A DNA stretch of 64,000 nucleotides from a bacterium 1xD8-48 (lineage in GTDB: Bacteria > Bacillota > Clostridia > Lachnospirales > Lachnospiraceae), in the NCBI GenBank assembly GCA_009917455.1, contig QZDS01000025.1, positions 1-64,000 on the forward strand. Reading direction: 5' to 3'. The position numbers and the translations under genes are program-made. Positions 52,184-62,240 of this stretch are shown here, in pieces (the stretch's first letter is position 1; each line of letters starts with the position of its first letter). The notes beneath the pieces were generated by a model. That model did no database searches and had not been told where the DNA came from. It was given only the letters and a program-made list of their open reading frames with translations.

Positions 52184-53195
52184 GGAAGCTCCTCCCCATA
52201 AGATGGCAGAAAGGCTTTAATTCTTCGGTTAAAGCGGTAAATTTAGCAAAGTTCAGCGACTGGGGGCCGTCTGAGAGGGCGTGGGCCGGGTCGTTATGCA
52301 CTTCTATCATCAGGCCGTCAGCGTCGCTTGCCACGGCGGCTCTTGCCATAGGCCCTACATATTTATAAGAGCCTGTGGAATGAGACGGATCCACGATAAT
52401 GGGAAGGTGGGTCCGCTCCCGCAGGACGGGAACAGCGCTCAAATCCAGGGTGTTTCTGGTAGCCGTTTCATAGGTGCGGATTCCCCGTTCACACAGAACC
52501 ACATTGGGATTCCCCTCTGCAATAATATATTCGGCGGCGTTTAACCACTCGTCGATGGTGGAGCACAGGCCCCGCTTTAATAAGACGGGGAGTCCCGACT
52601 GGCCGGCTTCCTTTAATAAGATGAAATTCTGCATGTTGCGGGCGCCGATTTGTATCATATCCACATACTTCCCGGCAGCTTCGATGGCCTCTAAGCTCAC
52701 CACCTCGCAGATGGTGGAAAGACCGGTTGCCGCTTTTGCCTCCTGCATATACTTAAGGCCCTCCTCCTCGAGCCCCTGGAAAGAGTAGGGCGACGTGCGG
52801 GGCTTGTAGGCGCCTCCCCGCAGGATAGTGGCTCCGGCCGCTTTCACCTCCCGGGCAATGCAAAGAAGCTGTTCCTGTGTCTCCACGGCGCAGGGGCCGG
52901 CCATAATAGTCAGATTGCCGGGACCGATGCTGGTATTTCCCACCTTTACGGTGGTGGGAGCCGGGTGAAATTTTCTGTTGGCAAGCTTATAGCTTTCCGT
53001 CACGGGAATAATACGATCCACATCCTTGAAAACACGCAGATTTTCCGTGGAAAGCCGGGATTTGTCTCCCACAATACCGATGATGGTGACTTCTTCGCCC
53101 CGGGAGAGATGAATCTGCAGTCCATTTTCCTCAATATATTTTGTCACGGCATGGATGCTTGGTTCCGATGCCTGAGGTTTCATTACAACAATCAT
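52173..53195 (-). CDS. aroF: 3-deoxy-7-phosphoheptulonate synthase (DAHP synthase)
   Basis: 340-aa type I-beta DAHP synthase, first step of the shikimate pathway. A short N-terminal regulatory domain (FL domain, residues ~1-70) precedes the barrel: IMAGPCAVETQEQ, GGAYKPRTSPYSFQG, VLLKRGL, and PIIVDPSHSTG. The start ATG 53195 has AAGGAG before it on the minus strand; an open frame to 53294 passes through the promoter. The FL domain hints at feedback by aromatic products. tyrA overlaps its end. Confidence 0.93.
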   Translation of the reverse strand: MIVVMKPQASEPSIHAVTKYIEENGLQIHLSRGEEVTIIGIVGDKSRLSTENLRVFKDVDRIIPVTESYKLANRKFHPAPTTVKVGNTSIGPGNLTIMAGPCAVETQEQLLCIAREVKAAGATILRGGAYKPRTSPYSFQGLEEEGLKYMQEAKAATGLSTICEVVSLEAIEAAGKYVDMIQIGARNMQNFILLKEAGQSGLPVLLKRGLCSTIDEWLNAAEYIIAEGNPNVVLCERGIRTYETATRNTLDLSAVPVLRERTHLPIIVDPSHSTGSYKYVGPMARAAVASDADGLMIEVHNDPAHALSDGPQSLNFAKFTALTEELKPFCHLMGRSFHEQ

Positions 53196-53231
53196 TTTGG
53201 TTTTACTCCTTTCAAATGTCTTCCGTTCCAC

Positions 53232-53260
53232 AATATAGCACTTCAACGCGTGAAAGTCAA
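53232..53260 (-). promoter_or_regulatory. aroF-tyrA promoter
   Basis: Minus-strand TTGACT (53260-53255), 17 bases, TATATT (53237-53232), 37 bases before the aroF start. Confidence 0.65.
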
Positions 53261-53322
53261 GCGCATTACGATTAACAATCCTGTAAAAACACAAAAACAG
53301 TCAACAAAATGTACGATTTTGC

Positions 53323-53351
53323 TTGTATAAATCCGGATTATTTAGTAGAAT
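53323..53351 (+). promoter_or_regulatory. Promoter of the EF-G-like gene
   Basis: TTGTAT (53323-53328), 17 bases, TAGAAT (53346-53351), 88 bases before the start at 53439. Confidence 0.5.
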
Positions 53352-53438
53352 GTTCACATGGGGTTTAAAGAGCCAGAATAACAGCATCATATAAATGTGG
53401 CGTAACTCCCAAAAAACCGGAAAAATGGAGGGACTTAT

Positions 53439-55529
53439 ATGAATATTTACACAACTGACAAGATTAGAAACGTAGCTTTGCTGGGGCATGGCGGCGCTGG
53501 AAAGACAAGCCTGGCGGAAGCTATGGCATATTTATCGGGTATTACCTCGAGACTTGGAAAAGTTGACGACGGCAATACTGTCAGTGACTTCGGAAAGGAA
53601 GAACAGAAGAGAAAAATTTCAATTAGTACTTCCGTTATCCCCGTTGAATGGGAAGGATATAAAATCAATATAATTGATGCGCCGGGCTTTTTTGACTTTG
53701 CAGGAGAGATGGAAGAGGCAATCAGCGCTGCCGGAGCGGTTATCATTGTGGTAAACGGCAAGTCGGGCGTGGAAGTGGGCGCCCAGAAAGCATGGGAACT
53801 CTGCGAAAAATATAAGCTCCCCAGAATGATATATGTCAGCAATATGGACGTGGATAACGCTTCTTTCCGCCAGGTAGTGGAGGATATGACGGAGATGTTC
53901 GGCAAAAAGATGGCTCCGTTCCATCTGCCAATCCGTGAAAACGAAAAATTCGTGGGCTATGTCAACGTTATTGCAGAGACGGGACACAGATGGCAGGGCA
54001 AGGAAGTGGTGGAATGCGAGGTTCCCGAATACAACAAGGCAAACCTCCAGCTTTGCCGGGACACGCTTATGGAAGCGGTTGCCGAGACCAGTGAAGAAAT
54101 GATGGAGAGATATTTCGGCGGAGAGACTTTCTCGGAGGCGGAAATCAGGGCGGCTTTGCGCACCAACGTGTGCGACGGAAGCATCGTTCCCATGACGATG
54201 GGCTCCAGTATGCTCTGTCAGGGAATTTACACGCTGCTTGACGATATCATCAAGTATTTCCCCAGCCCGGAAAACAGAGAAGTGGCCGGAATTAACATGA
54301 AAACCAACGACATCTTCCACGCGGACTATGATTTCTCCAAGGCGAAATCCGCCTATATCTGGAAGACCATAGTCGACCCGTTTATCGGCAAGTATTCCCT
54401 GATTAAGGTAAATTCCGGCGTACTTAAGACCGACGATTTGATATACAATGTAGATAAGGATGTGGAGGAAAAGATTGGAAAGCTGTACGTGCTTCAGGGA
54501 AGCAAGCCTATTGAAGTAAAAGAGCTTCACGCCGGAGATATCGGCGCGCTCGCCAAGCTGACCGCGGCAAGGACGGGGGACAGCCTTTCCACCAAGGCCA
54601 CCACTGTTAAATTCGGAAAATGGGAAATGCCGAAGCCTTATACATATAAGCGCTACAATCCGAAGAACAAAGGGGATGTTGATAAGATTTCCCAGGCTCT
54701 TCAGAAGATTTCCCATGAAGACCAGGCAATGAAATATGTTAACGATTCCGAAAACAGACAGATGCTTCTTTACGGAATGGGAGATTTGCATCTGGACGTG
54801 ATTGCCAGCAAGCTTTTGAATGAATATAAGGTTGAGATTGAACTGACAGAGCCTAAGGTTGCATTCAGGGAAACTATCAGAAAGACCTCCGACGTGGAAT
54901 ACAAATACAGAAAACAGTCCGGCGGACACGGACAGTACGGCCATGTTAAGATGAAATTCGAGCCTTTGGGCAATCTGGAAGAAACCTATGCGTTCGAGCA
55001 GATGGTTGTAGGCGGAGCGGTTCCGAAGAATTACTTCCCGGCAGTTGAAAAGGGAATCCAGGAATCCGTTTTGAAGGGACCTTTGGCAGCATATCCCGTA
55101 GTGGGCGTTAAGGCGATTTTATACGATGGTTCCTACCATCCGGTAGACTCCTCGGAAATGGCCTTCAAGATGGCGACCATTCAGGCGTTTAAGAAGGGCT
55201 TCATGGAAGCGCATCCCGTGCTGCTTGAGCCTATCGTATCTCTCAGGGTAACGGTTCCCGACGCTTACACAGGCGACGTTATGGGCGACCTGAACAAGAG
55301 AAGGGGAAGAGTTCTTGGAATGAATCCGGCTCCCGGCGGCAAGCAGGTGATTGAGGCGGACGTTCCCATGATGGGGCTTTTCGGATATTGTACGGATTTG
55401 CGTTCCATGACAGGCGGACGCGGCGATTTTGCATATGAATTTTCACGCTACGAGCAGGCTCCCGGCGACGTTCAGGAGAAGGAAGTTGCGGCAAGGGCGG
55501 CCAAGGTGGCTGAAGGTGCAGATGAATAA
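53439..55529 (+). CDS. Elongation factor G-like GTPase (FusA2 type)
   Basis: 696-aa translational GTPase of the EF-G-like group found beside the main fusA in many Clostridia. The P-loop is GHGGAGKTS (residues 16-24) and DAPGFFDF matches G3. The G4 motif reads SNMD in place of the EF-G NKMD, a known trait of the FusA2 group. Domains III-V are present (SGGHGQYGHV and GDLNKRRGRVLGM). It has its own promoter and terminator, with no rpsL/rpsG/tuf next to it, so it is not the primary EF-G. The exact role is not settled. Confidence 0.9.
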   Translation: MNIYTTDKIRNVALLGHGGAGKTSLAEAMAYLSGITSRLGKVDDGNTVSDFGKEEQKRKISISTSVIPVEWEGYKINIIDAPGFFDFAGEMEEAISAAGAVIIVVNGKSGVEVGAQKAWELCEKYKLPRMIYVSNMDVDNASFRQVVEDMTEMFGKKMAPFHLPIRENEKFVGYVNVIAETGHRWQGKEVVECEVPEYNKANLQLCRDTLMEAVAETSEEMMERYFGGETFSEAEIRAALRTNVCDGSIVPMTMGSSMLCQGIYTLLDDIIKYFPSPENREVAGINMKTNDIFHADYDFSKAKSAYIWKTIVDPFIGKYSLIKVNSGVLKTDDLIYNVDKDVEEKIGKLYVLQGSKPIEVKELHAGDIGALAKLTAARTGDSLSTKATTVKFGKWEMPKPYTYKRYNPKNKGDVDKISQALQKISHEDQAMKYVNDSENRQMLLYGMGDLHLDVIASKLLNEYKVEIELTEPKVAFRETIRKTSDVEYKYRKQSGGHGQYGHVKMKFEPLGNLEETYAFEQMVVGGAVPKNYFPAVEKGIQESVLKGPLAAYPVVGVKAILYDGSYHPVDSSEMAFKMATIQAFKKGFMEAHPVLLEPIVSLRVTVPDAYTGDVMGDLNKRRGRVLGMNPAPGGKQVIEADVPMMGLFGYCTDLRSMTGGRGDFAYEFSRYEQAPGDVQEKEVAARAAKVAEGADE

Positions 55530-55580
55530 GAAACCGGTTCTTTTTAGATGAAGGTGATATTACTGTATAATCAGTGATAA

Positions 55581-55627
55581 GTAACAGGGTGCTGCAATGG
55601 GGGTGCGGCATCCTGTTACATTATTTT
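55581..55627 (+). terminator. Terminator of the EF-G-like gene
   Basis: GTAACAGGGTGCTGC (55581-55595) pairs with GCGGCATCCTGTTAC (55605-55619) using two wobble pairs, followed by a T-rich stretch. Confidence 0.85.
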
Positions 55628-55679
55628 TCGGAAATTGTATAATTTATAGATTAAAACTTTTCCGGTGTAAAGGAGTATT

Positions 55680-57329
55680 ATGAAAAATAAGAAAATTTTG
55701 AGAAACATCATTTTTGTTCTGGCGGCAGTTCTTGCCCTTGGCGTTTACTACTATGTAACGCTTCCCGCGATTAACATCCATTCGTCGGGAACCTGGGGAG
55801 CGATTCTGCTGGTGGTGGCAGTATTCATGCTTCTGTCCGCATTGAAACAAATCAGACAGGGAAGGCAGTCGAATGTGGAGGGGATGAGTACCTTTCACTT
55901 TGATTTAAAGGAAAGCAATCTTGTTTTCAAATTGCTGGGGATTTTGTTGATTGCGCTGATTGCAGCATACGTTATAGGCTCGCTTTTATCCTCACCCTTT
56001 TTTAACGCAGCGAAGTACCAGAGACTTCTGACGATTGAAGAAAGGGAATTCACCGATGATATCAAACAGGTTGACTATAAGACCATTCCGCTGCTGGACA
56101 AGGATTCCGCCTCTCTTCTGGGAAACAGAAAGATGGGAAGCATGGTGGACATGGTTTCGCAGTTTGAGGTTTCCGGCGACTATTCCCAGATTAACTATCA
56201 GGGAAAGCCGGTACGGGTGACGCCCCTTACCTATGCAAGCCCCATCAAATGGCTTACCAATCAGAAAAACGGCATACCCGCTTATATCCTGATTGATATG
56301 ACCACCCAGAACACGGAATGCGTAAAGCTTTCGGAGGGGATTCGCTACTCAAAAGGGGAATACTTTAACAGAAACCTGTACAGACATTTGAGGTTCCGTT
56401 TCCCTGCCTATATCTTTGACGACCAGGTTTTCTTCGAGATAGACGAAGAGGGGACGCCTTACTGGGTATGTCCCGTCAAGAAATTCAATATCGGCCTTTT
56501 CGGCGGGCAGACCATAGGCCGGGTGGTTTTGTGCAACGCTCAGACGGGAGAGTGCGTGGACTATGCGGTGGAGGATGTGCCAAACTGGATTGACAAGGTT
56601 TATTCCGCGGAGCTTTTGATTAATCTGTACGATTATTCGGGACTTTTAAAGCACGGCTACTGGAATTCCCTTCTGGGACAGAAAGACTGTCTGCAGTCCA
56701 CCAACGGATACAATTATATTGCGTTAGAGGACGACGTGTGGGTGTATACCGGAATCACCAGCGTCAGCGGAGACCAGTCCAATGTGGGATTTGTCCTGAT
56801 GAACCAGAGAACCATGGAAACCCGCTCCTACAAAGTGGAGGGTGCGATTGAGGACTCGGCCATGTCCTCGGCGGAAGGGCAGGTACAGAACCTGGGGTAC
56901 CGCGCGACTTTCCCGCTGCTTTTGAACATTGCGGACGAGCCTACCTATTTTATGGCTCTTAAGGACGGCGCGGGGCTTGTGAAAAAATATGCGATGGTAA
57001 ACGTGCAGAAATACCAGTGGGTGGCTATCGGGGATACGGTTCAGGAATGTGAAAAGAACTATACCCAGCTCCTTAGCACCAACGGCATTGTGAGCGATAT
57101 CGTCGGCACGGGAAAGAGCGTTACCGGAAAAATAGAAAGCATTTCTCCGGTGGTTCTTGAGGGAAATACCCATTATTATATCTGCCTGGAAAATCAGGAA
57201 GATATCTTTGACATCAATATGGCCGACCCGCAGTTGATAAAGATAGTAAAATATAAGGTGGGGGACAGTATTACGATTCAGTATGCGGAAGGCTACGGAC
57301 TGAACGAGGTTATTGACTTTTTGCCATAA
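55680..57329 (+). CDS. Membrane-anchored protein of unknown function
   Basis: 549-aa protein. Three hydrophobic segments lie in the first ~105 residues (~7-25, 38-52, 80-102). The remaining ~440 residues form a beta-rich, probably outer, domain with no clear repeat (YILIDMTTQNTECVKLSEG; CNAQTGECVDYAVEDVPNW). Only a few Cys are present. AAAGGAG precedes the start. It lies between the EF-G-like gene and leuS. I do not recognise the family; similar length proteins may exist in other Clostridia, which a search would show. Confidence 0.7.
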   Translation: MKNKKILRNIIFVLAAVLALGVYYYVTLPAINIHSSGTWGAILLVVAVFMLLSALKQIRQGRQSNVEGMSTFHFDLKESNLVFKLLGILLIALIAAYVIGSLLSSPFFNAAKYQRLLTIEEREFTDDIKQVDYKTIPLLDKDSASLLGNRKMGSMVDMVSQFEVSGDYSQINYQGKPVRVTPLTYASPIKWLTNQKNGIPAYILIDMTTQNTECVKLSEGIRYSKGEYFNRNLYRHLRFRFPAYIFDDQVFFEIDEEGTPYWVCPVKKFNIGLFGGQTIGRVVLCNAQTGECVDYAVEDVPNWIDKVYSAELLINLYDYSGLLKHGYWNSLLGQKDCLQSTNGYNYIALEDDVWVYTGITSVSGDQSNVGFVLMNQRTMETRSYKVEGAIEDSAMSSAEGQVQNLGYRATFPLLLNIADEPTYFMALKDGAGLVKKYAMVNVQKYQWVAIGDTVQECEKNYTQLLSTNGIVSDIVGTGKSVTGKIESISPVVLEGNTHYYICLENQEDIFDINMADPQLIKIVKYKVGDSITIQYAEGYGLNEVIDFLP

Positions 57330-57450
57330 TATAGGTAAAATCAGGAATTGAAGCGGTACAGAGGACAAAAGTCCGGTATGTGCGCGGCAAAGTTACTGAC
57401 TTGCGGAAAGAAAACATGCGCAGAGAGCCTTGCGCAGAAATGAGGGAAAA

Positions 57451-59862
57451 ATGGCAGTACCATATAATCACAGAGAAGTGGAGACAAAATGGCAGGAAAT
57501 CTGGGACGATGAAAAGGCGTTTCAGACCTCTGAAGACTACTCCAAACCAAAATATTACGCACTGGTTGAATTTCCCTATCCTTCGGGACAGGGACTGCAT
57601 GTAGGCCATCCACGGCCCTATACGGCGCTTGATATTGTGGCGAGAAAAAGAAGAATGCAGGGATATAATGTCCTTTATCCCATGGGATGGGACGCGTTCG
57701 GACTCCCCACGGAAAATTACGCTATTAAAAACCACATTCATCCCAAAATTGTCACCAAAAACAACGTGGAGCACTTCAAAAACCAGCTCCACTCCCTTGG
57801 CTATTCCTTTGACTGGGAGAGGGAAGTAAACACCACTGACCCGGAATACTATAAATGGACGCAGTGGATTTTCTTAAAGCTTTTCCATGCCGGTCTGGCA
57901 TATAAAGCGGAAATGCCCATCAACTGGTGTACCTCCTGTAAGATAGGACTTGCAAACGAGGAGGTTGTAAACGGCGTCTGCGAGCGCTGCGGTTCCGAGG
58001 TGGTCCGCAAGGTAAAGAGCCAGTGGATGCTGAAAATCACGGAATACGCGGACAAGCTTCTGGAAGGGCTTAACATGGTGGATTACGTGGAGCGGGTAAA
58101 GGTTTCCCAGCGAAACTGGATTGGGAAATCCACCGGCGCGGAGGTGGACTTTATCTTAAAGGATAAAGAGGACAAAATGACTGTCTACACCACAAGGCCG
58201 GATACCCTGTTCGGCGTTACCTACATGGTTATGAGCCCTGAGCATCCGTTTATTGATAAATACCGTTCGGATATCGAAAACTGGGACGAGGTGGTTTCCT
58301 ACAGGGAAATGGCGGCCAGAAAATCCGATTTCGAGCGGACAGAGCTGGCAAAGGACAAGACAGGCGTTATGCTGAAAGGTCTGTCTGCGGTAAACCCCGT
58401 AAACGGAAAGGAAATTCCGGTGTGGATTTCCGATTATGTTCTGATGTCCTACGGCACGGGAGCCATCATGGCGGTACCGGCCCACGACGAGCGCGACTGG
58501 GAATTTGCAAAGAAATTCAACATGCCCATTATCGAGGTGGTTGCCGGGAGCCCGGTAGACGTAAATGAAGCCGTGTTTACCGATGTGGAGACGGGAGCGC
58601 TGGTAAATTCCGATTTCTTAAACGGCCTTTCCGTAACGGATGCCAAGAAGAAGATTACGGATTTCCTGACGGAAAAGGGAATCGGCCATGCAAAGACCAA
58701 CTTTAAGCTGCGCGACTGGGTATTTTCCAGACAGCGTTACTGGGGCGAGCCCATTCCCATTGTGAAATGCGAAAAATGCGGTTACGTGCCTGTCCCTGAA
58801 AGCGAGCTTCCTCTGGAGCTTCCCGAAGTGGAGAGCTATATGCCTACGGATACGGGGGAATCCCCTCTTGCCTCCATGACGGATTGGGTAAGAACCACCT
58901 GTCCAAACTGCGGCGGGCCGGCAGAGAGGGAAACGGACACCATGCCTCAGTGGGCAGGTTCTTCCTGGTATTTCCTGCGTTATATCGACCCTGAGAATAA
59001 AGAAGCGCTGGCAAGTAAGGAAGCCCTTGACTACTGGATGCCCGTGGACTGGTATAACGGCGGTATGGAGCATACCACACTGCACCTTCTCTATTCCAGA
59101 TTCTGGCACAGATTTTTATACGATGAAAAAGTGGTTTCCTGTCCCGAGCCCTATGCAAAGAGAACCTCTCACGGCATGATTTTGGGCTCTAACGGAGAAA
59201 AGATGAGCAAATCCCGGGGGAACGTGGTGAACCCTGACGATATTGTGAGAGAATACGGCGCGGACACGCTCCGTACCTATGAAATGTTTATCGGCGCCTT
59301 TGAGCTTTCCGCCGCCTGGAGCGAGGACGGCGTGAAGGGCTGCCGCAGATTTCTTGAGAGGGTATGGAAACTGCAGGATATCCTCACACAGGAAGAAGGC
59401 TATTCCAAAGATTTGGAAATTAAAATGCACCAGACCATCAAGAAGGTCAGCGGCGACTTCGAGAGCCTGAAATACAATACGGCCATTGCGGCCATGATGG
59501 CGCTTATCAATGAATTTTACCGGAAGAATGCGGTTACAAAGGGAGAGTTTAAGACCCTGCTTGTGCTGCTTAATCCTGTGGCACCTCATATCACCGAGGA
59601 AATCTGGCAGAAAGCGGGCTTTGAGGGAAGGATTTACCAGAGCGTATGGCCGGAGTATGACGAGGCGAAAACCGTAGAGGCCACCATTGAAATTGCCGTG
59701 CAGATTAACGGAAAGACCAGAGCCACCCTTGATATTGCGAGGGAGGAAGAAAAGGACGCCGTGATTGCCAGGGCAAAAGAAGTGATTGCCGAAAAGCTGA
59801 CCGGAAACATTGTGAAAGAAATTTATGTACCGGGCAGGATTGTGAATATTGTTATGAAATAA
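57451..59862 (+). CDS. leuS: Leucyl-tRNA synthetase
   Basis: 803-aa class I aminoacyl-tRNA synthetase for leucine. The HIGH-type site is HVGH (residues 50-53) and KMSKS is at 584-588. The CP1 editing domain (residues ~220-420) contains the Thr-rich editing loop ([12 protein letters not shown]) and [18 protein letters not shown]. Zinc-type Cys pairs are in CTSC and CERC. ATG 57451 is chosen with TGAGGG upstream and agreement with the family start; a frame open to 57430 adds seven residues. The 120 bases before it show no T-box, only a short hairpin. Confidence 0.95.
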   Translation: MAVPYNHREVETKWQEIWDDEKAFQTSEDYSKPKYYALVEFPYPSGQGLHVGHPRPYTALDIVARKRRMQGYNVLYPMGWDAFGLPTENYAIKNHIHPKIVTKNNVEHFKNQLHSLGYSFDWEREVNTTDPEYYKWTQWIFLKLFHAGLAYKAEMPINWCTSCKIGLANEEVVNGVCERCGSEVVRKVKSQWMLKITEYADKLLEGLNMVDYVERVKVSQRNWIGKSTGAEVDFILKDKEDKMTVYTTRPDTLFGVTYMVMSPEHPFIDKYRSDIENWDEVVSYREMAARKSDFERTELAKDKTGVMLKGLSAVNPVNGKEIPVWISDYVLMSYGTGAIMAVPAHDERDWEFAKKFNMPIIEVVAGSPVDVNEAVFTDVETGALVNSDFLNGLSVTDAKKKITDFLTEKGIGHAKTNFKLRDWVFSRQRYWGEPIPIVKCEKCGYVPVPESELPLELPEVESYMPTDTGESPLASMTDWVRTTCPNCGGPAERETDTMPQWAGSSWYFLRYIDPENKEALASKEALDYWMPVDWYNGGMEHTTLHLLYSRFWHRFLYDEKVVSCPEPYAKRTSHGMILGSNGEKMSKSRGNVVNPDDIVREYGADTLRTYEMFIGAFELSAAWSEDGVKGCRRFLERVWKLQDILTQEEGYSKDLEIKMHQTIKKVSGDFESLKYNTAIAAMMALINEFYRKNAVTKGEFKTLLVLLNPVAPHITEEIWQKAGFEGRIYQSVWPEYDEAKTVEATIEIAVQINGKTRATLDIAREEEKDAVIARAKEVIAEKLTGNIVKEIYVPGRIVNIVMK

Positions 59863-59870
59863 AAAAGCAG

Positions 59871-59910
59871 AGGGCGGCCGGATACCGTGAAAGTGTCCGC
59901 CCGCCCTTTT
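59871..59910 (+). terminator. leuS terminator
   Basis: AGGGCGGCCGGA (59871-59882) pairs with TCCGCCCGCCCT (59896-59907) with one mismatch, then TTTT. Confidence 0.8.
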
Positions 59911-59939
59911 AAATCTCCCTGATAACCGCTTAGCGCGTT

Positions 59940-60209
59940 TCATCTGCGGGAGCGCATTGCCATTACCTTTTCGATTTTTGCGATTTCGTCAGGCGAAGCA
60001 TGTTTCCGCAGTACTGCTACAACAGCGTCGATTTCCTTATCGGAGAAGGAAACCTTCTTTTCCTGTCCCCGTTTGGCAACCGCCATCAGAAAAGGAAGCA
60101 TCTGCTCTTTTCTCAAATTACTGCTTTCGAAAACGAGAGCCTGAAGAAATTCCAGCTTATAAGGCTCAATATCTTTTAAGGATTCGTCCCGCATCCAATC
60201 ATTCTGCAT
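59940..60209 (-). CDS. Small cytoplasmic protein, coupled to the 60199 gene
   Basis: 89-aa helical protein starting MQNDWMRDES, with no signal or membrane helix. It is rich in charged residues (LRKEQMLPFLMAVAKRG; IDAVVAVLRKHASPDEIAKIEKVM). The ATG at 60209 has GGAGGAA just upstream on the minus strand and overlaps the end of the larger gene by 11 bases, so both should be made together. No family is recognised. Similar small partner pairs are widely conserved in Lachnospiraceae by recollection only. Confidence 0.7.
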   Translation of the reverse strand: MQNDWMRDESLKDIEPYKLEFLQALVFESSNLRKEQMLPFLMAVAKRGQEKKVSFSDKEIDAVVAVLRKHASPDEIAKIEKVMAMRSRR

Positions 60210-60780
60210 GTTGATTTCCTCCAAACATTTCATACATTTGTTTTTGCTCCGGTGTGAGCATATTCATCAGCATGTTCATCAGGTCAAAGCCGCCTGCGTC
60301 GCCGGTTTTGCCGCTTTTGTCCGAATCGGCGTTATTTTCAGAGGCACCTTCTTCCGGACCTTCGTCGGAGAAGAAAGCGTTCCCGCCTCCGAAGCTGCTC
60401 ATAAAAGAGGCCGCGTCCGGCATAAAATCCTTCATCATATCCATGGTCTGCGACATTTCTTTGTACATATTCATTCCCTGCTGAATATTTTTTATCTGCT
60501 CCAGCTGCTTTTTCTCATTTTCCGTACAGTAAGGGGCAAGCTCCGAGCACATTTTGAAAATATCCGGCGAATCTTCCTTCTGCATGTAGCCGCAGAGAGG
60601 ATAAGGGTGCTTTCTGAAATAGTCAATGGTGTAGTTTAATTCCAGAAATTTTATATAAACAGCCATTGATTTCTGCATTTGATGATTCATGTAAGGCAAA
60701 AGAACCTTTAACATCTGTATATGATTGGTGCAAAAGAGAGTGTCAAATGCAATGACTTTGTTGTGCTCATTTGAATCCAT
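60199..60780 (-). CDS. Conserved hypothetical cytoplasmic protein
   Basis: 193-aa protein. The N-terminal ~110 residues are helical (VIAFDTLFCTNHIQMLKVLLPYMNHQMQ...ELNYTIDYF), with five Cys or so. A Met-rich and Gly/Glu/Asp-rich low-complexity stretch follows (~115-170), then LMNMLMNMLTPEQKQMYEMFGG. AAGGAGCA precedes its start on the minus strand. It is coupled to the small gene at 59940. No function is recognised. Confidence 0.7.
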   Translation of the reverse strand: MDSNEHNKVIAFDTLFCTNHIQMLKVLLPYMNHQMQKSMAVYIKFLELNYTIDYFRKHPYPLCGYMQKEDSPDIFKMCSELAPYCTENEKKQLEQIKNIQQGMNMYKEMSQTMDMMKDFMPDAASFMSSFGGGNAFFSDEGPEEGASENNADSDKSGKTGDAGGFDLMNMLMNMLTPEQKQMYEMFGGNQHAE

Positions 60781-60838
60781 AACTGCTCCTTCCCACCGGT
60801 TTTAATATTTTATGTTTTTAAAGTGTCCGATATGCAGA

Positions 60839-60866
60839 AAAGTAGGCCCTTTTCGGAGCCTACTTT
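60839..60866 (-). terminator. Terminator of the Cys-rich protein gene
   Basis: AAGTAGGC and GCCTACTT pair around a loop at 60839-60866, with TTTC following on the minus strand. Confidence 0.65.
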
Positions 60867-60898
60867 CCAGACATGATAAGAGAAGTCAATCGTTTAGA

Positions 60899-61147
60899 TT
60901 AGCATCCGCATCCACAGCCGCTATTGCCGTTGCCGTTTCCGCAGCAGCACAGCAGGAGGATAATCCAGATGAGACTGTCGCAGCATCCGTTATCGGAGTT
61001 GCCGCCGAACAGACCGCTAAATCCATTGCCGCCGCATCCGCCGCAGCAGGAAAGTAAAAGGATAATCCAGATGATGGAGTTGCACCCACATCCATTGCTC
61101 ACATTGCTGGCGCCACATCCGCAGCCAGTAGCTGTTAAATCACTCAT
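60899..61147 (-). CDS. Small Gly/Cys-rich protein with two hydrophobic repeats
   Basis: 82-aa protein with 15 Cys and many Gly. Two similar units are seen: NSIIWIILLLSCCGG and DSLIWIILLLCCCGN, each followed by Gly/Asn/Cys sequence and ending GCGCGC. A ribosome site GGAGGCA lies before the ATG. The two hydrophobic stretches are too short and Cys-flanked for standard membrane helices, so a membrane-surface, spore-coat or cross-linked structural role is possible. It has its own terminator. Similar small YjcZ/chorion-like proteins are known in Firmicutes; the link is tentative. Confidence 0.6.
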   Translation of the reverse strand: MSDLTATGCGCGASNVSNGCGCNSIIWIILLLSCCGGCGGNGFSGLFGGNSDNGCCDSLIWIILLLCCCGNGNGNSGCGCGC

Positions 61148-61313
61148 GATATTGCCTCCAAAAATTATTTTGTTTTATGGTTTATCATATGTGGGCGGCC
61201 TGTATGAGGTTCTATAATTTTTAAAAATATTTTCGGCGGCCCGCAAACGGCCGGGTGACTGACTGCTTGCCGTTTTGGAGACAGAATGATAAAATAGAAA
61301 TACGGCAAAGGTG

Positions 61314-61342
61314 TTTACACCCCTTACCCTATCTGTTATGAT
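61314..61342 (+). promoter_or_regulatory. punA promoter
   Basis: TTTACA (61314-61319), 17 bases, TATGAT (61337-61342). A second possible promoter, TTGCCG (61267-61272), 17 bases, TAAAAT (61290-61295), lies upstream. Bases 61148-61266 hold nothing else clear. Confidence 0.6.
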
Positions 61343-61378
61343 GAAAAAAACAATTACAAATATTTATGGAGGGTCAGT

Positions 61379-62203
61379 ATGAATCAGGTATACGAAAAAG
61401 TAGTAAAATGTTATGAAAGCATAAAAGACAGGATTCCCCTGACGCCGAAGGTGGCGCTGGTGCTTGGTTCCGGGCTTGGAAATTATGCGGATACCATGGA
61501 CGTAAAAGCGGAGATTGATTACAGCGAAATTAAAGATTTTCCGGTATCCACGGTTCCGGGACATGCCGGAAAGTTTATCTTCGGCTATGTAAAGGGCGTA
61601 CCTGTGGTGTGCATGAAAGGGAGAGTGCATTATTACGAGGGATATCCGATTTCGGATGTTGTGCTTCCCGCCCGTCTTATGAAAATGATGGGCGCTGAGA
61701 TACTGTTTCTGACCAATGCCTCCGGCGGGATTAATCCCTCCTTTTCCGCAGGCAGCTTTATGCTCATTAAAGACCATATTTCCTGCTTCGCGCCTAATCC
61801 GCTGGTGGGGGCAAATATTGACGAGCTGGGAGTGCGTTTCCCGGATATGAGCAAGGTCTATAACCCGGAGCTTTTGGAAATCATTCGCAAAACGGCAAAA
61901 GAGTGCGACATTCCTCTGCACGAAGGCGTCTATGTACAGCTTACCGGACCGTCCTTTGAATCTCCTTCGGAAATTAAGATGCTTCGCACCCTCGGCGCGG
62001 ATGCCGTTGGAATGAGCACGGTAGTGGAAGCCATTGCCGCCAACCATATGGGAATGAAAATATGCGGAATCTCCTGCGTGGCAAATCTGGCTGCCGGAAT
62101 GACGGACAATCCCCTTACCCATGAAGAAGTACAGGAAGCGTCCAATAATGCGGCTCCGCTTTTCAGGAAGCTGATTACAGAGTCGATTGCGGCATTTGTC
62201 TGA
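61379..62203 (+). CDS. punA: Purine-nucleoside phosphorylase
   Basis: 274-aa trimeric-type PNP that splits guanosine or inosine with phosphate to base and ribose-1-phosphate. The signature LVLGSGLGNYAD and the phosphate/base-site residues (GRVHYYEGYPIS; LTNASGGIN; GPSFESPSEIKML) are clear. ATGG AGGG precedes the start. It leads a purine and pyrimidine salvage run with cdd and a deaminase. Nucleoside catabolism feeding the pentose pathway is the likely use. Confidence 0.93.
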   Translation: MNQVYEKVVKCYESIKDRIPLTPKVALVLGSGLGNYADTMDVKAEIDYSEIKDFPVSTVPGHAGKFIFGYVKGVPVVCMKGRVHYYEGYPISDVVLPARLMKMMGAEILFLTNASGGINPSFSAGSFMLIKDHISCFAPNPLVGANIDELGVRFPDMSKVYNPELLEIIRKTAKECDIPLHEGVYVQLTGPSFESPSEIKMLRTLGADAVGMSTVVEAIAANHMGMKICGISCVANLAAGMTDNPLTHEEVQEASNNAAPLFRKLITESIAAFV

Positions 62204-62240
62204 CAGGGACAGTTTATCATAAGATTCGGAGAGATGAGAA

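Noticed and set aside
53619-54944. Long open frame on the minus strand (441 codons)
   Set aside because: It lies wholly opposite the conserved EF-G-like gene and has no ribosome site or recognisable domain; it reflects codon bias of the real gene.
57330-57450. Possible T-box leader before leuS
   Set aside because: Only about 120 bases, with a short TGCGCA hairpin and no T-box consensus or terminator/antiterminator pair.
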